Below the pieces are notes generated by a model, which made no database searches, was not told where the DNA came from, and saw only the letters and a program-made list of their open reading frames with translations. A stretch of DNA of 64,000 nucleotides from NCBI RefSeq assembly GCF_016918785.1, contig NZ_JAFFPT010000025.1, positions 1 to 64,000 of the forward strand. Direction: 5' to 3'. The translations under genes were made by a program, and so were the position numbers. The DNA comes from Leptospira ainazelensis. GTDB taxonomy: Bacteria > Spirochaetota > Leptospiria > Leptospirales > Leptospiraceae. Shown here in pieces: positions 1-9,536 of the stretch. Position 1 is the stretch's first letter, and each line of letters opens with the position of its first letter.

Positions 1-1488
1 GGTAAAAGAGTTTTTCCGGAAGACTGGAGGAAGGAACAAGAATCTAAATCACAAGAGATTATAGATCGAGATCTGGATGCGTTTGGGGCAGGTGTAGATG
101 TCGGTGGAACAATTGCGGTCGGATCGAATCCGAATCGAGTGGATTTGACCGACACTTTGATCGCCTATGATGAGAATGGAAAACGAATCGAAGTTCCACT
201 GACCGTTGGGATTTTGGTACCCGCCAATGCCGTTTGTACAATTGTAATTCGTCATAAGTTCCAAGAAACTGAAACGAACAATCCTTCCAATGTTCCGAAC
301 GACGGACCGATTGTATGGAGGGACAATTCCTTTGAAATCATTGCTAGACAAGGCGCGCTCATCGAAGGAGACATTCCGCTTCGATCGATCTCGACAAATA
401 TTTCCGGCGTTGTTACTCTCGGCGCCGATTTAAGGTCCTATCGTGGCCTCAAAGGTCATCGAATCCGAGACAATGAAATTACGGAGGAAAAACAAGCAAG
501 CGCGGTTAAGACCGGACTTGTAACCGATCTTCATACGGATATTGTCGCTGCGATCAATCCGGATACAAACAATCCGCTGAAGCTGGTAAAGGCGATCAAT
601 CAAGTGTATCTCTTCTTTAAGAATTTCGTTGAGTCAATCTTTAAGGAAGAAAGAAAATTCTTAGGGGAGATGTTTTGGTTGGACGATTTAAGAGTTCCTT
701 CGACAGATTTTCCTGCGTTTTGTTTGGCTTCCCCGGATCAGTTGATCCAGGCGAGTGGAGTTGGTGGAATGCCCGACTTGGTGAATTATTGGTTGAACAA
801 GCCCTTTCGCTACGATCCCCTCGGAACAAACGTGACCGACTTTGACGCGATCAGTTATTCAATTGCGAGTAACGTTCTGACCGTTACATTTGCAAATACT
901 ACAGCGTGTCAAAAGATGATTGATGCTTTAGCGGAGGACAATCTGGTCCACAGCTCTTTCACTCATTGGATGACGGGAACTCTTATGCAGGCCATCGGCG
1001 GGATTCCGTTAAATGCAACTTTAGCAATTACCGGATTATCCACCGTCAGTCGTATGATAAGTTTTTCTTGTTCAGCATCCAACTCGAGCGGATCGTTATC
1101 TGGTGTGAAGTTAAGATTTTATAAACATCGTATTCCGGATGTGGTCCCAGGGACTACGGTGACTACACAGGTTCGGCACTTTGCAATGCAAGGACGAGGG
1201 TTCGTTGGTGTTATGGACGCTGATAGTGAGTGGATCGGCGGTTTGCGGAGAAGAGATCGATTTCAGGGACATTTCCATACTACAATCGGTGGGGATATTA
1301 TGAGCCAAGACATCACTTCTTCAAGGAGCTATATTCAGGGAGGAGATTATTCCGCCAGCCCAATGGGACAACATGTCGTAAAAGAAGCCAAACCGGACGG
1401 ATCCAACGGAAATCCTCGCACAGGCAAAACTACGGATCCTCGCGGTTTATCCGCTTTTCCTTATGTTTTTGCAAAGAGGGTTTTGTAA
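1..1488 (+). CDS. phage tail-collar / tail-fibre-like protein, 5' end outside window
   Basis: The frame is open from base 1, so the gene begins upstream of the window; the GTG at 139 is internal, not the start. The C-terminal part carries the RRRDRFQGHFH segment (around 1240-1275) and an ending of the type DGSNGNPRTGK, both typical of the tip domain of phage tail-collar or tail-fibre proteins. The rest, including beta-rich stretches such as TFANTTACQK, has no motif I recognise. In tailed phages such proteins form the tail tip and may bind receptors; here it may belong to a prophage remnant or tail-like element to the left. It ends in front of a hairpin shared with the convergent loa22 gene. 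Tail-collar assignment is moderate; biological role is inference. Confidence 0.65.
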   Translation, partial: GKRVFPEDWRKEQESKSQEIIDRDLDAFGAGVDVGGTIAVGSNPNRVDLTDTLIAYDENGKRIEVPLTVGILVPANAVCTIVIRHKFQETETNNPSNVPNDGPIVWRDNSFEIIARQGALIEGDIPLRSISTNISGVVTLGADLRSYRGLKGHRIRDNEITEEKQASAVKTGLVTDLHTDIVAAINPDTNNPLKLVKAINQVYLFFKNFVESIFKEERKFLGEMFWLDDLRVPSTDFPAFCLASPDQLIQASGVGGMPDLVNYWLNKPFRYDPLGTNVTDFDAISYSIASNVLTVTFANTTACQKMIDALAEDNLVHSSFTHWMTGTLMQAIGGIPLNATLAITGLSTVSRMISFSCSASNSSGSLSGVKLRFYKHRIPDVVPGTTVTTQVRHFAMQGRGFVGVMDADSEWIGGLRRRDRFQGHFHTTIGGDIMSQDITSSRSYIQGGDYSASPMGQHVVKEAKPDGSNGNPRTGKTTDPRGLSAFPYVFAKRVL

Positions 1489-1563
1489 ATCAATACTTCG
1501 ATGAATTGAAACGAAGGTGAAAAAAAGAATTTTAGAAAAATTGAATTCTTCTGAGACGATAAA

Positions 1564-1589
1564 AAAGGCGATGATTTCTCATCGCCTTT
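1564..1589 (-). terminator. intrinsic terminator of loa22
   Basis: A perfect 11-bp stem (AAAGGCGATGA / TCATCGCCTTT) with a TTTC loop lies 27 bp past the loa22 stop. Read on the minus strand it is followed by six T residues (1566-1561), the form of a Rho-independent terminator. It also sits about 75 bp after the stop of the convergent tail-like gene and may act in both directions. Confidence 0.8.
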
Positions 1590-1616
1590 ATTGAATCAGA
1601 ATTCTGATTGATTTGT

Positions 1617-2204
<588 letters not shown>

Positions 2205-2216
2205 GTTTCTATCCTT

Positions 2217-2230
2217 CCTTAGATCTAAGG
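2217..2230. promoter_or_regulatory. 14-bp palindrome in the loa22 leader
   Basis: CCTTAGATCTAAGG is a perfect palindrome inside the presumed 5' untranslated region of loa22. On the mRNA its right arm shares the first G residues of the AAGGAAGG ribosome-binding site. It could be an operator or a small hairpin with a GATC loop. Confidence 0.4.
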
Positions 2231-2251
2231 GGTTTTGGGTTTCAGTGTGTC

Positions 2252-2280
2252 ATATTAAGGCTTAGGAAGGAAAATGGAAA
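2252..2280 (-). promoter_or_regulatory. candidate sigma-70 promoter of loa22
   Basis: On the minus strand TTTCCA (2280-2275) is followed after 17 bp by TAATAT (2257-2252), each four of six to consensus, 48 bp upstream of the loa22 start. This is pattern matching only. Confidence 0.4.
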
Positions 2281-2340
2281 CTGTTTTTTTAGAGTGCTAA
2301 AAACGCGTGCAGTAAAAATCTGGATCCTTTCCCCAATTCA

Positions 2341-3279
2341 ATGAACTTAGAACTGAAAGCAGAGGTTACGGAAGAATTTTCAGGAAATCGTCTCGATCGA
2401 TTTCTGAAACTCTCTTTTGGAGACGAAGTCTCCCGTGCATCCATTCAAAAATGGATAGAATCCGGTTATGTTCGGAATCAAGACGATAGAATTCAAGATA
2501 AGAGTTCTTTTAAAGTGAAAGAAGGGGAACAATTCTCCATTTCAGTTCCTCCAAGGCCGCCTTTGAATTTAGAACCGGTTTCGATGTCCTTACCGGTAAT
2601 TTTAGAAAGAGAGGACTTTCTCATCATTCACAAACCTGCGGGAATTGCCAGTCACAGTGGACCAGGGGATCGTTCTCCGAGTCTCGTAAACGGACTTCTC
2701 TATCACTTCAAGGACCTCTCCAAAGCCGGAGGTGAGGCAAGGCCGGGGATCGTCCATCGTTTGGACAAACCGACGGAAGGATTGATTCTCATCGCGAAAA
2801 ACGATCGAGCTCATGGAAAGTTATCCGAACTCTTTCGCAAAAGGGAAATCGAAAAAAAATACTACGCTTGGGTGCAAGGTCATCCACCGGAAGAATCTGG
2901 AACGATCGATCTTCCGATTTCCCGTCATCCGGTGGAAAGACTCAAGATGACGATTTCTCCAAAGGGAAGAAGGTCCGTAACTCATTATAAAGTTCTAAAA
3001 TACATCAATTCGAGGACGGGGCGAAAGTTCAGTTTTGTGGAAGTCGGATTGGAAACGGGAAGAACCCATCAAATCCGAGTTCATTTTCAGAGTCAGAGAT
3101 GTCCCGTCGTCGGGGATTTATTGTATTCGAGAGCGGGCGCTCAGTTCGAATCTTACGGACTTCTATTATTGTCCTTCTTCTTAAAATTTAAAGATCCGTT
3201 TACGGGAGAATGGATCGAAGCCGATCTTCCTTTGACTGAAAGATTTCTTAGATTTGAGAAGAACGCTCCGATGATCTGA
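2341..3279 (+). CDS. RluA-family 23S rRNA pseudouridine synthase
   Basis: A 312-residue enzyme that should isomerise uridine in rRNA. An S4-like RNA-binding region occupies about residues 14-70 ([25 protein letters not shown]). The catalytic domain follows, with the RluA signature [20 protein letters not shown]; Asp142 is the catalytic aspartate. The later [10 protein letters not shown] motif (about 240-250) is also typical. The S4-plus-catalytic layout fits RluD/RluC types, but the exact target uridine cannot be told from sequence. No clear Shine-Dalgarno sequence precedes the ATG, although the S4 domain begins directly after it, supporting this start. Its last 32 bp overlap the convergent nitrilase-family gene. 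Confidence 0.9.
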   Translation: MNLELKAEVTEEFSGNRLDRFLKLSFGDEVSRASIQKWIESGYVRNQDDRIQDKSSFKVKEGEQFSISVPPRPPLNLEPVSMSLPVILEREDFLIIHKPAGIASHSGPGDRSPSLVNGLLYHFKDLSKAGGEARPGIVHRLDKPTEGLILIAKNDRAHGKLSELFRKREIEKKYYAWVQGHPPEESGTIDLPISRHPVERLKMTISPKGRRSVTHYKVLKYINSRTGRKFSFVEVGLETGRTHQIRVHFQSQRCPVVGDLLYSRAGAQFESYGLLLLSFFLKFKDPFTGEWIEADLPLTERFLRFEKNAPMI

Positions 3280-4090
3280 CTTTTATCGTTTCCGGATCTT
3301 TTCGATCTCTCAGAACGGGAAACGTCTCACGGTATTCTATAATCGATTTTTTTTCTGCCTTGTAAAAAAGAATCGTTTCCACCTCATCGCCCGCATCCGT
3401 AAAATCACCGTTAGGCGCCACCGCAAGAGAATGACCGTTGTGATGAACGCTCTTGTTATAACCGGCGATTCCTATACGATTCACTCCAAAAACGTAAGCC
3501 TGATTTTCAATGGCCCTCGTTTTGAGAATCAGTTCCCAGTGATGAATTCTCGGGATCGGCCAGTTTGCATGGATCGTAAAAATATCAGTTTCTCCTGCGA
3601 CCCTTCGAAAAATTTCAGGAAATCGGATATCATAACAGATAAACGGAGTGATTCGAAAACCGTTGAGATCGTAGCTTAGAATTTCCGATCCGGAGGAATA
3701 GTGTCGATCCTCTCCTCCAAAAGTAAACGGATGTATTTTAGAATATCTTAATACGATACCGCCGTCCGGCTTTACGACGCTTACCGTATTGAACGGTTTT
3801 CCTTCCGGATTTTTTCGAATCCAACCGGCGCAGATATAAGCTTCGGTTTCCTTAGCGATTTTTTTTAAAAAAGTTTCGGTCGGACCATCGTTGGGTTCGG
3901 CGATTCTTTCCGACCGCATCGTAAATCCGGTAGCAAAGGTTTCCGGAAGAAGAATCAAATCGGGTCTTTCCTCTTTTTTTTTATCAAGAGTGGAAAGAAT
4001 CAAATTTCGAACGTGATCATAGTTCGCTTCCTGATTTTCCCATGAAAGGTCGCACTGGACCAGCGCTACGTTCAATTCTCCCGGATTCAT
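3248..4090 (-). CDS. carbon-nitrogen hydrolase, omega-amidase/nitrilase family
   Basis: This 280-residue cytoplasmic hydrolase has the complete Glu-Lys-Cys triad of the nitrilase superfamily: Glu50 in [10 protein letters not shown], Lys118 in YSKIHPF, Cys152 in ICYDIRFPE. The pattern around these residues resembles the YafV/NIT2 branch, which deamidates alpha-keto acids such as 2-oxoglutaramate in methionine salvage or glutamine transamination. No methionine salvage genes are adjacent, so the substrate is an inference. It lies 16 bp downstream of the SDR gene and may be the last cistron of the 6737-3248 minus-strand run. Confidence 0.85.
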   Translation of the reverse strand: MNPGELNVALVQCDLSWENQEANYDHVRNLILSTLDKKKEERPDLILLPETFATGFTMRSERIAEPNDGPTETFLKKIAKETEAYICAGWIRKNPEGKPFNTVSVVKPDGGIVLRYSKIHPFTFGGEDRHYSSGSEILSYDLNGFRITPFICYDIRFPEIFRRVAGETDIFTIHANWPIPRIHHWELILKTRAIENQAYVFGVNRIGIAGYNKSVHHNGHSLAVAPNGDFTDAGDEVETILFYKAEKKSIIEYRETFPVLRDRKDPETIKVRSSERSSQI

Positions 4091-4106
4091 TTTTTTACCT
4101 CATTTG

Positions 4107-4865
4107 TCACGATTCAAAATCTCTCTCGTGTTTTCGAAGAATCGGTTTTTTAGAAATTCTATGGAATCTAGGCCTGATCGTAATTTCCGTAAAACCGAGA
4201 TTCTCCCTTCCACTGAATGCAAACTCGAACGCGTTTAAAACTTCTTCGACATAAAGAAAAGAACCGGAATCTTCATCTTTCCCAAAATCGAGGCGATCGT
4301 AGAATTCGGTATCCACGATATCGGGATTGATGCTTACTAATTTGACTCCCGATTTCCGAATCTCTTCAAACAAATTTAATCCGAAATGTCGGAGTCCTGC
4401 CTTTGTTCCGGCGTAAGCCGCGCCTCTCACGGATTCTTTGACTGCGGCGACGGAATGAATTTGAAAGATCCAGCCTTCATTCTTCTTAAGATCTCTTAAC
4501 AGCAATTTGGTGATAAGAATCGGAGAAACGAAGTTCACAAGAAGCATTCTTTCCAATTCTTCGATCGGAATCTCCTCGTGTGGAGAAAAATTTCCAAAAC
4601 CCGCGTTGTTTACGAGCACTTTCAAAGGAGGTTCTTCTTTGAGAAAACCCGGAAGTAGTGCGACATCCATTGTTTGGGAAAGATCCATTTGGATATGACG
4701 ATATAAAGAAGAATCCTTTAAAAGAAGCGAGTTCGGTAGTGATCTTGCAATTCCGATCACACGATATCCTTTGGAAATTAAGAATTCAGAAATCGTTTGT
4801 CCGATTCCTTTGGAAGATCCGGTTACGATTGCGGAAAAGCCGTTCGCTTTTGAAGTTTCAGTCAT
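4107..4865 (-). CDS. short-chain dehydrogenase/reductase
   Basis: A 252-residue classical SDR. The nucleotide-binding TGSSKGIG is at 15-22, NNAG at 86-89, Asn111, Ser138 and the YxxxK pair Tyr151/Lys155 complete the catalytic tetrad, so it should be an active NAD(P)-dependent oxidoreductase. TGSSKGIG with a following IGIARSL suggests NADP preference, but this is weak. The start ATG overlaps the stop of the radical SAM gene by 4 bp (ATGA, 4862-4865), implying translational coupling and a shared pathway. Substrate unknown. Confidence 0.88.
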   Translation of the reverse strand: MTETSKANGFSAIVTGSSKGIGQTISEFLISKGYRVIGIARSLPNSLLLKDSSLYRHIQMDLSQTMDVALLPGFLKEEPPLKVLVNNAGFGNFSPHEEIPIEELERMLLVNFVSPILITKLLLRDLKKNEGWIFQIHSVAAVKESVRGAAYAGTKAGLRHFGLNLFEEIRKSGVKLVSINPDIVDTEFYDRLDFGKDEDSGSFLYVEEVLNAFEFAFSGRENLGFTEITIRPRFHRISKKPILRKHERDFES

Positions 4866-5899
4866 TTTGATTCCATCTCACTCGCAACCAATCTATGAAT
4901 TTTTTCCTTGGAAACAAAACGAATCAGTTCCTTTTCAACTTCGACAAACATTTCTTTTTCCAATTCTTCCGGATAAGATTTGATAGAATCGTGAGTTTCC
5001 ATAGGTAAATAATACAAATAAGAATCCGGTCTTCTCTTTTTGGAATTTTTAAAATAATCGGAGTTCATTCTAAAAACTCCAAGGCTGATTTCTCTCAATC
5101 GGTTTCCGTCGATCTCCTCAAAGATTTGTTGAACGAATTCGGAATAAACTTTTTTCCAATCCGGAATCGCCAAAATCGGATCCAAACAAAGACGCACCTG
5201 CCAACCGGAATCCAAGGCCTCCTTTATATTTTTCAATCTCGAAGAAAGCCTTGGAGTCAAGGGTTCGTGTTTTTTAATTACGGATTCGGGAGAAAGAGTC
5301 CACGCAAGAATGATATTCGGGGTCGGCTTTAAACGGGCAATCGATTTAAAATTGGCGCTTTTGGTTCTCAATTCTACGATCAGATCCGGATTTGAATTTG
5401 CGAACAAAATCCATTCTTTACAATATCCTAATGTGTTTTCCAAGGCTAAGAGATCCGTATCATAGGAGATGCAGAGGTAAAGTGGTTTGGATAGTTTTAG
5501 CTGTTCTTCGGTTTTTTGGATATAATCCTCGTTATTTACGAAGACCACCAAGTTTGCGGAAGAATACATTCCTTGCAGATAACAATACGAACAATTGTAA
5601 AGACAATTGAGAACCAACGCGTTGTAATAGAAAAATTGATAACCGAAATCGGGAGCTACTCCGGAGCCTGAATACAAAAACTGCTCCTTTCTTTTTGCCA
5701 AAATGAGTTTAGGACTTCTCTTCTGTATTTGAAAACTTTGGGAAGAAGGATTAAAAACTTCCTTGTAAGAATCTATGGGGATCACGATAGAATCCGGAAA
5801 CTTGGAAAGAATCTCCTTTGTCTTCGGATGATCCTTTGCGGATTCCTCCAAGTATATATGAGAAAAACGTTTAGGACTGATAAAATTGTCTGAGCTCAT
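4862..5899 (-). CDS. SPL-family radical SAM protein
   Basis: A 345-residue protein with a CxxxCxxC radical-SAM cluster motif at Cys99, Cys103 and Cys106 (NCLYNCSYC). The surrounding sequence (YYNALVLNC, then CYLQGMYSSANLVVFVN) is that of the spore photoproduct lyase-like family. True SPL repairs spore photoproduct in Bacillus DNA; Leptospira makes no spores, so the substrate must be different and is unknown. It overlaps the upstream phosphorylase-like gene by 29 bp and the downstream SDR gene by 4 bp, so the three are very probably one operon. Confidence 0.85.
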   Translation of the reverse strand: MSSDNFISPKRFSHIYLEESAKDHPKTKEILSKFPDSIVIPIDSYKEVFNPSSQSFQIQKRSPKLILAKRKEQFLYSGSGVAPDFGYQFFYYNALVLNCLYNCSYCYLQGMYSSANLVVFVNNEDYIQKTEEQLKLSKPLYLCISYDTDLLALENTLGYCKEWILFANSNPDLIVELRTKSANFKSIARLKPTPNIILAWTLSPESVIKKHEPLTPRLSSRLKNIKEALDSGWQVRLCLDPILAIPDWKKVYSEFVQQIFEEIDGNRLREISLGVFRMNSDYFKNSKKRRPDSYLYYLPMETHDSIKSYPEELEKEMFVEVEKELIRFVSKEKIHRLVASEMESK

Positions 5900-6737
5900 A
5901 CAATCCTTTTTTACCTTCTTCTCTCGTTTTTACCTTGTTAACTTCCGAACCGAAGTTTTGATTTAAGAATTTTAGTCCGTCTTCGGAAGAATTTCCGGTC
6001 CTAATTTTATAACCGAGCATCCAATCTTTGAGTTGGATCGTTTCCGTTTCCGATAAACGAAGGAATTCTATTAAAGAATCGAGTGTTTTCAATTCTTCCT
6101 CGTCGAGTAATATTCTTCTCTCGGCTACGATCGGGATTCTTAAAATCGCATGAATATCAGGAAGAGCCGATTGGATTCTATCCGAGATTACGTTAGAGAA
6201 ATTCGACTCCGAAGAAGATTCCAATTTTGTAAAATGATCGGAAACCGTTTTTACGATTCGGATTTTATCGGAAGTGAAGAATTTTTTTGAGGCTTGAAAA
6301 AATCCGAAAGCTTCCATGTCGACTAACGTGTTTTTGTGCTCGGACGATTCGTTTTCAAAAACGGGTTTGTCCACCGTTACAAGGGACGCCTCTTTTAGAG
6401 GGGATTTGAAAAGAAGATCCGGATAAACATTTTTTCCGGAACCCCAGTCCGCGACTTTGTGGATCAAAAAAGATTCTCCGATGGCTGCGTATTCCTTTGA
6501 AGAGCCGCAGATTCCAAAATTAAGGATCCAAGAAGATTCTTGAATTGCGTCTTCAAATCCGCTTAAAAGAAAAGAAGTAGCGATGGCCGAGGAAATTTTT
6601 CCGATTCCGGAAACTACCAACGTATAATTTTCATTTTGATAGACCGGAAACGCGGATTTTCCCTTGAGACTTTTGAGCCCAAGAGATTCTATCAAAGGTT
6701 TTGCTTCCGGGAAAAGCGCTGTGGAAATAAAAATCAT
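5871..6737 (-). CDS. nucleoside phosphorylase/nucleosidase-superfamily protein
   Basis: I place the start at the ATG at 6737 (MIFISTALFPEA), which follows a purine-rich AAGAAAGAAAG and gives the usual N-terminal strand of the family; the frame extends to 6794 but those residues look non-coding. The product is 288 residues. VVSGIGKISSAIATSFLL and the VDMEAFGFFQ motif are characteristic of the MTA/SAH nucleosidase and futalosine hydrolase superfamily, where the Glu contacts ribose. About 90 extra residues follow the core domain. It may cleave a nucleoside or be a degenerate relative; pairing with a radical SAM enzyme hints at nucleoside-derived metabolite chemistry. Confidence 0.75.
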   Translation of the reverse strand: MIFISTALFPEAKPLIESLGLKSLKGKSAFPVYQNENYTLVVSGIGKISSAIATSFLLSGFEDAIQESSWILNFGICGSSKEYAAIGESFLIHKVADWGSGKNVYPDLLFKSPLKEASLVTVDKPVFENESSEHKNTLVDMEAFGFFQASKKFFTSDKIRIVKTVSDHFTKLESSSESNFSNVISDRIQSALPDIHAILRIPIVAERRILLDEEELKTLDSLIEFLRLSETETIQLKDWMLGYKIRTGNSSEDGLKFLNQNFGSEVNKVKTREEGKKGLYELRQFYQS

Positions 6738-6811
6738 CTTTCTTTCTTGATACCTGGAAGCAGAATTTGGGACAAGAGAGAAATCACTTTCCAATTGGAA
6801 AAGGAGACTTT

Positions 6812-7126
6812 ATGGATCTGATCGAAAAAGTAAAAAGAGAATTTTGGCCGAAATTAAAGTCCGTGGTTTCCAAGATTCCGTTTACGGAAGATTTACTCGC
6901 GCTTTATTATTCCATGATGGATCCTGAAACTCCTCTCAGGACAAAACTTATCATCGCGGGAGCTCTCGCTTATTTTATTTCCCCTTTGGACGCAGTTCCC
7001 GATTTTATTCCCGGCGCCGGATTTCTGGATGACGCGGGAGTGATTGCGGCCGTACTGGCAAGTGTTCAATCCGCAATTCGTGCGGAACATCGCGAAAAAG
7101 CGAGAAAGAAGCTGGAGATAGAATGA
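6812..7126 (+). CDS. YkvA/DUF1232 family membrane-associated protein
   Basis: The ATG at 6812 is chosen because AAAAGGAGA precedes it by 6 bp; the frame is open further upstream to 6767, which would overlap the divergent gene. The 104-residue product contains the DUF1232 core (about 42-85) with ISPLDAVPDFIPGAGFLDDAGV, the family signature, in a moderately hydrophobic segment. The biochemical function of YkvA proteins is not established. Its stop overlaps the inositol monophosphatase start by 4 bp (7123-7126). Confidence 0.85.
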   Translation: MDLIEKVKREFWPKLKSVVSKIPFTEDLLALYYSMMDPETPLRTKLIIAGALAYFISPLDAVPDFIPGAGFLDDAGVIAAVLASVQSAIRAEHREKARKKLEIE

Positions 7127-7938
7127 GTTTAGAAAACGAAATTAAAATCAGATACGATCACTTCCTTAACTTTGTCCCCAAGATCATGGAATTTTTAGCC
7201 GAGACTCAGGAAGAAAACGATCTTGGAATCGCTTATAAAGGAGAAATCGATTTAGTAACGAAGGCGGACAAAGGTTCGGAGGAAAGAATCATATCCGAAA
7301 TTGAAAGAATGTTTCCTTCTGATGGTATTCTTGGCGAGGAAGGAACCGATAAAAAAGGGACTTCGATCTTCAAGTGGATCATCGATCCGTTAGACGGAAC
7401 CGTAAATTATTCGCATCGTCTTCCTTTGTATTGTCTTTGTATCGGATTGGAAAATCAGGAAACGGGAGAGGTTGTGATGGGCATAGTTCCTTTTCCGGGA
7501 ACCGGAGACGTTTATCACGCGAGAAAAGGTTTCGGAGCTTTTAAGAATAAAAAACAAATCCACGTTTCTAAAACAAAAGACCTAAAACAATCGCTTCTTT
7601 GTACTGGTTTTCCCTATGATCGGGAAAAAAAGATCGACCGACTGATGTTCTATTATAGAAATTTTTTACTCAAAACTCGAGGTGTTAGAAGAACGGGATC
7701 TGCGGGTGTGGATCTTTGTTGGACTGCGGAAGGCCGATTCGACGCTTTCTGGGAAGAAGGTCTCAAACCTTGGGATATGTCCGCGCCCTCCGTGATCCTG
7801 AGCGAAGCGGGTGGCAAACTCTCCACTTACGACGGAAATATTTTTACGCCTTATATTCCGAATCTGGTAGCGAGCAACGGAATCCTCCACGAAAAAATGT
7901 TAGCGGGTATGAGCGAATATCTTCACGATTTAACTTAA
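7123..7938 (+). CDS. inositol monophosphatase family protein
   Basis: A 271-residue Mg2+-dependent phosphatase. The metal-binding elements are present: GEEG (71-74), DPLDGTVNY (88-96) and the later WDMSAPSVILSEAGG with Asp218. This is the full set for catalysis on myo-inositol 1-phosphate or related sugar phosphates (SuhB-like); specificity cannot be read off. It is coupled to YkvA by an ATGA overlap. No terminator is obvious downstream, where a decayed glycosyltransferase fragment lies. Confidence 0.92.
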   Translation: MSLENEIKIRYDHFLNFVPKIMEFLAETQEENDLGIAYKGEIDLVTKADKGSEERIISEIERMFPSDGILGEEGTDKKGTSIFKWIIDPLDGTVNYSHRLPLYCLCIGLENQETGEVVMGIVPFPGTGDVYHARKGFGAFKNKKQIHVSKTKDLKQSLLCTGFPYDREKKIDRLMFYYRNFLLKTRGVRRTGSAGVDLCWTAEGRFDAFWEEGLKPWDMSAPSVILSEAGGKLSTYDGNIFTPYIPNLVASNGILHEKMLAGMSEYLHDLT

Positions 7939-8069
7939 AAGTCGAAAGATGTTTTTTACGGAGTCGAATAAAAATACATTCTAAATTTCTAATGTTCTAT
8001 GATTGATTGGATTCTTAAGATTTCTAAAAGTCGACTTATCGAATTTTTCTTTCGATCGGACTTGAAGTC

Positions 8070-8181
8070 GGATTTCAAGCAATTTTTGCGGAAGGATTTT
8101 TGTAGGAACTCCGGACTGAAGTTTTTTTCGACGTATGGTTTTCCATTCTTCCCCATCTGCATAGAATCGTTCGAAAACGTT
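8070..8181 (-). pseudogene. decayed 3' fragment of a GT4 glycosyltransferase
   Basis: Bases 8091-8173 align without gaps to 8280-8362, the C-terminal coding part of the next gene, at a constant offset of 189 bp; over 8111-8173 I count 58 of 63 identities. Read on the minus strand in the matching frame it gives NDSMQMGKNGKPYVEKNF, the equivalent of NDSMEMGKNGKRYVEQNF in the intact protein. There is no start codon and no upstream catalytic part. It is best read as the residue of a tandem duplicate lost by deletion. It occupies the otherwise gene-free 7939-8231 interval. Confidence 0.8.
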
Positions 8182-8231
8182 CTTTTTGACAGGAAAGTTT
8201 TCGATTCTAAAAAGCCGGCTAACTTCGTTTA

Positions 8232-9536
8232 TCAAAGACCGGCGTATTTTTTTTGAATGGTCTTATCGATCAGACGAAGAAGTTTTTCACGAACGATGTC
8301 CGGGTTGAAGTTTTGTTCGACGTATCGTTTTCCATTCTTCCCCATCTCCATAGAATCGTTCGGATGTTCGAGGATGTAATTTATGGTCGCTGAGAAACTT
8401 TTTTTATCGGAATAAAACAGACCTCCGTTGCTTCTCAAACAATGGCCTTTGAGAACGTCCGATTTTCCGTTTACAAGAACCGGCTTTTCAGCCAACCAGG
8501 CCTCCATCAAAACGATGGAAAAACTTTCCAGAGGCGAAGAATTGATCAGACAAGCGCAATTTTGAAGGAGTTTGATTTTTCTTTTTTCCTCTACAAAACC
8601 TAAAAATTCTACATTCTGATTTTCTAATATTCGAGCGGGAATTTTAGAGGCGATTTTGCCGACGATCCTGAGTTTATGAGGAAGTTCCGAATTCTTTTTC
8701 CAGTCCAAAAACCATTCGGCCATTTCTAAAAAGCCCTTTCCCAAATCCACGCGACCGACATACAATAAGAATGGATCTTGTTTATCGGTAGACGAATTCT
8801 TAGGATTCGAACGGTTCTCCGAAACGGAGGCTAACGTATTCTTATCCAGATTCAGATTCATCCCGGTGATCGAATATGTACTCGGAGCGAATCCGAGGAT
8901 GTTTCGAAAAACTTCCAATTCTTCGGGAGTGTTAAACGAGTAAGAGCTCAAATCCGTGAGAACCTCCTTATAAATCGGAAGATGTGCCGGAGCTTCGTCG
9001 TGAAACGTCGGAATGATGATCGACTTCTCCGCCACGAGTGGAGAACCGAAAACGAGAGGATAGTAGAGATAACTTACGAAGAAAAAAACTTCGAATTCAC
9101 TTTTTCTGGATTCGATAAACTGAATCAGCTCCGGAACAAAGGGGCCTTGTTCTTCGATCCAGTGATTTACGTTTTCCCGATTTTGAAAAGACGGCTCTTC
9201 TAAGATCTTCTTAGAAAGGCGGTTGAACTTATCGATGTTTCTTCTCTTTTCCACGGTAAAATGGAGAACCTTATACGTTCCTCCGAGGGAGGAAGTTCGT
9301 TCTTCGACACAAACCGGTTTTGAAAGATTGTTAGCTTCTTGAATCGTGTAATTTTCTCGAACCGGAATGGAATTTTTCCAAGAAACATAATCGAGGCTTC
9401 GAGTCGTAAGAACTGTGATTTCGAAATCTTTCGCTAATAATTCAACGAACTGAAAGATCAGTTTTTCCGAACCCCCCGAAACTTGGTCCGAAAAGATGGG
9501 GGAAACAACCGCGATTTTTTTAAGAGAGGTTTTCAA
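8232..9536 (-). CDS. family 4 glycosyltransferase (GT-B)
   Basis: A 434-residue GT-B glycosyltransferase. The N-terminal Rossmann half starts KIAVVSPIFSDQVSGGSEKLI, with the glycine-rich acceptor-side loop. The C-terminal half has LLYVGRVDLGKG and an ExxxxxxxE element in ESFSIVLMEAW (about 365-375), the GT4 donor-nucleotide site. It probably transfers a sugar during surface polysaccharide synthesis, acting at the inner face of the cytoplasmic membrane; donor and acceptor are unknown. It overlaps the upstream GT gene by 17 bp and is the last gene of a four-gene minus-strand operon. Confidence 0.88.
   Translation of the reverse strand: MKTSLKKIAVVSPIFSDQVSGGSEKLIFQFVELLAKDFEITVLTTRSLDYVSWKNSIPVRENYTIQEANNLSKPVCVEERTSSLGGTYKVLHFTVEKRRNIDKFNRLSKKILEEPSFQNRENVNHWIEEQGPFVPELIQFIESRKSEFEVFFFVSYLYYPLVFGSPLVAEKSIIIPTFHDEAPAHLPIYKEVLTDLSSYSFNTPEELEVFRNILGFAPSTYSITGMNLNLDKNTLASVSENRSNPKNSSTDKQDPFLLYVGRVDLGKGFLEMAEWFLDWKKNSELPHKLRIVGKIASKIPARILENQNVEFLGFVEEKRKIKLLQNCACLINSSPLESFSIVLMEAWLAEKPVLVNGKSDVLKGHCLRSNGGLFYSDKKSFSATINYILEHPNDSMEMGKNGKRYVEQNFNPDIVREKLLRLIDKTIQKKYAGL

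Noticed and set aside
7981..8256. Two overlapping frames (minus 84, plus 85 codons)
   Set aside because: Neither corresponds to the frame that matches the glycosyltransferase C-terminus; the region is a decayed duplicate.
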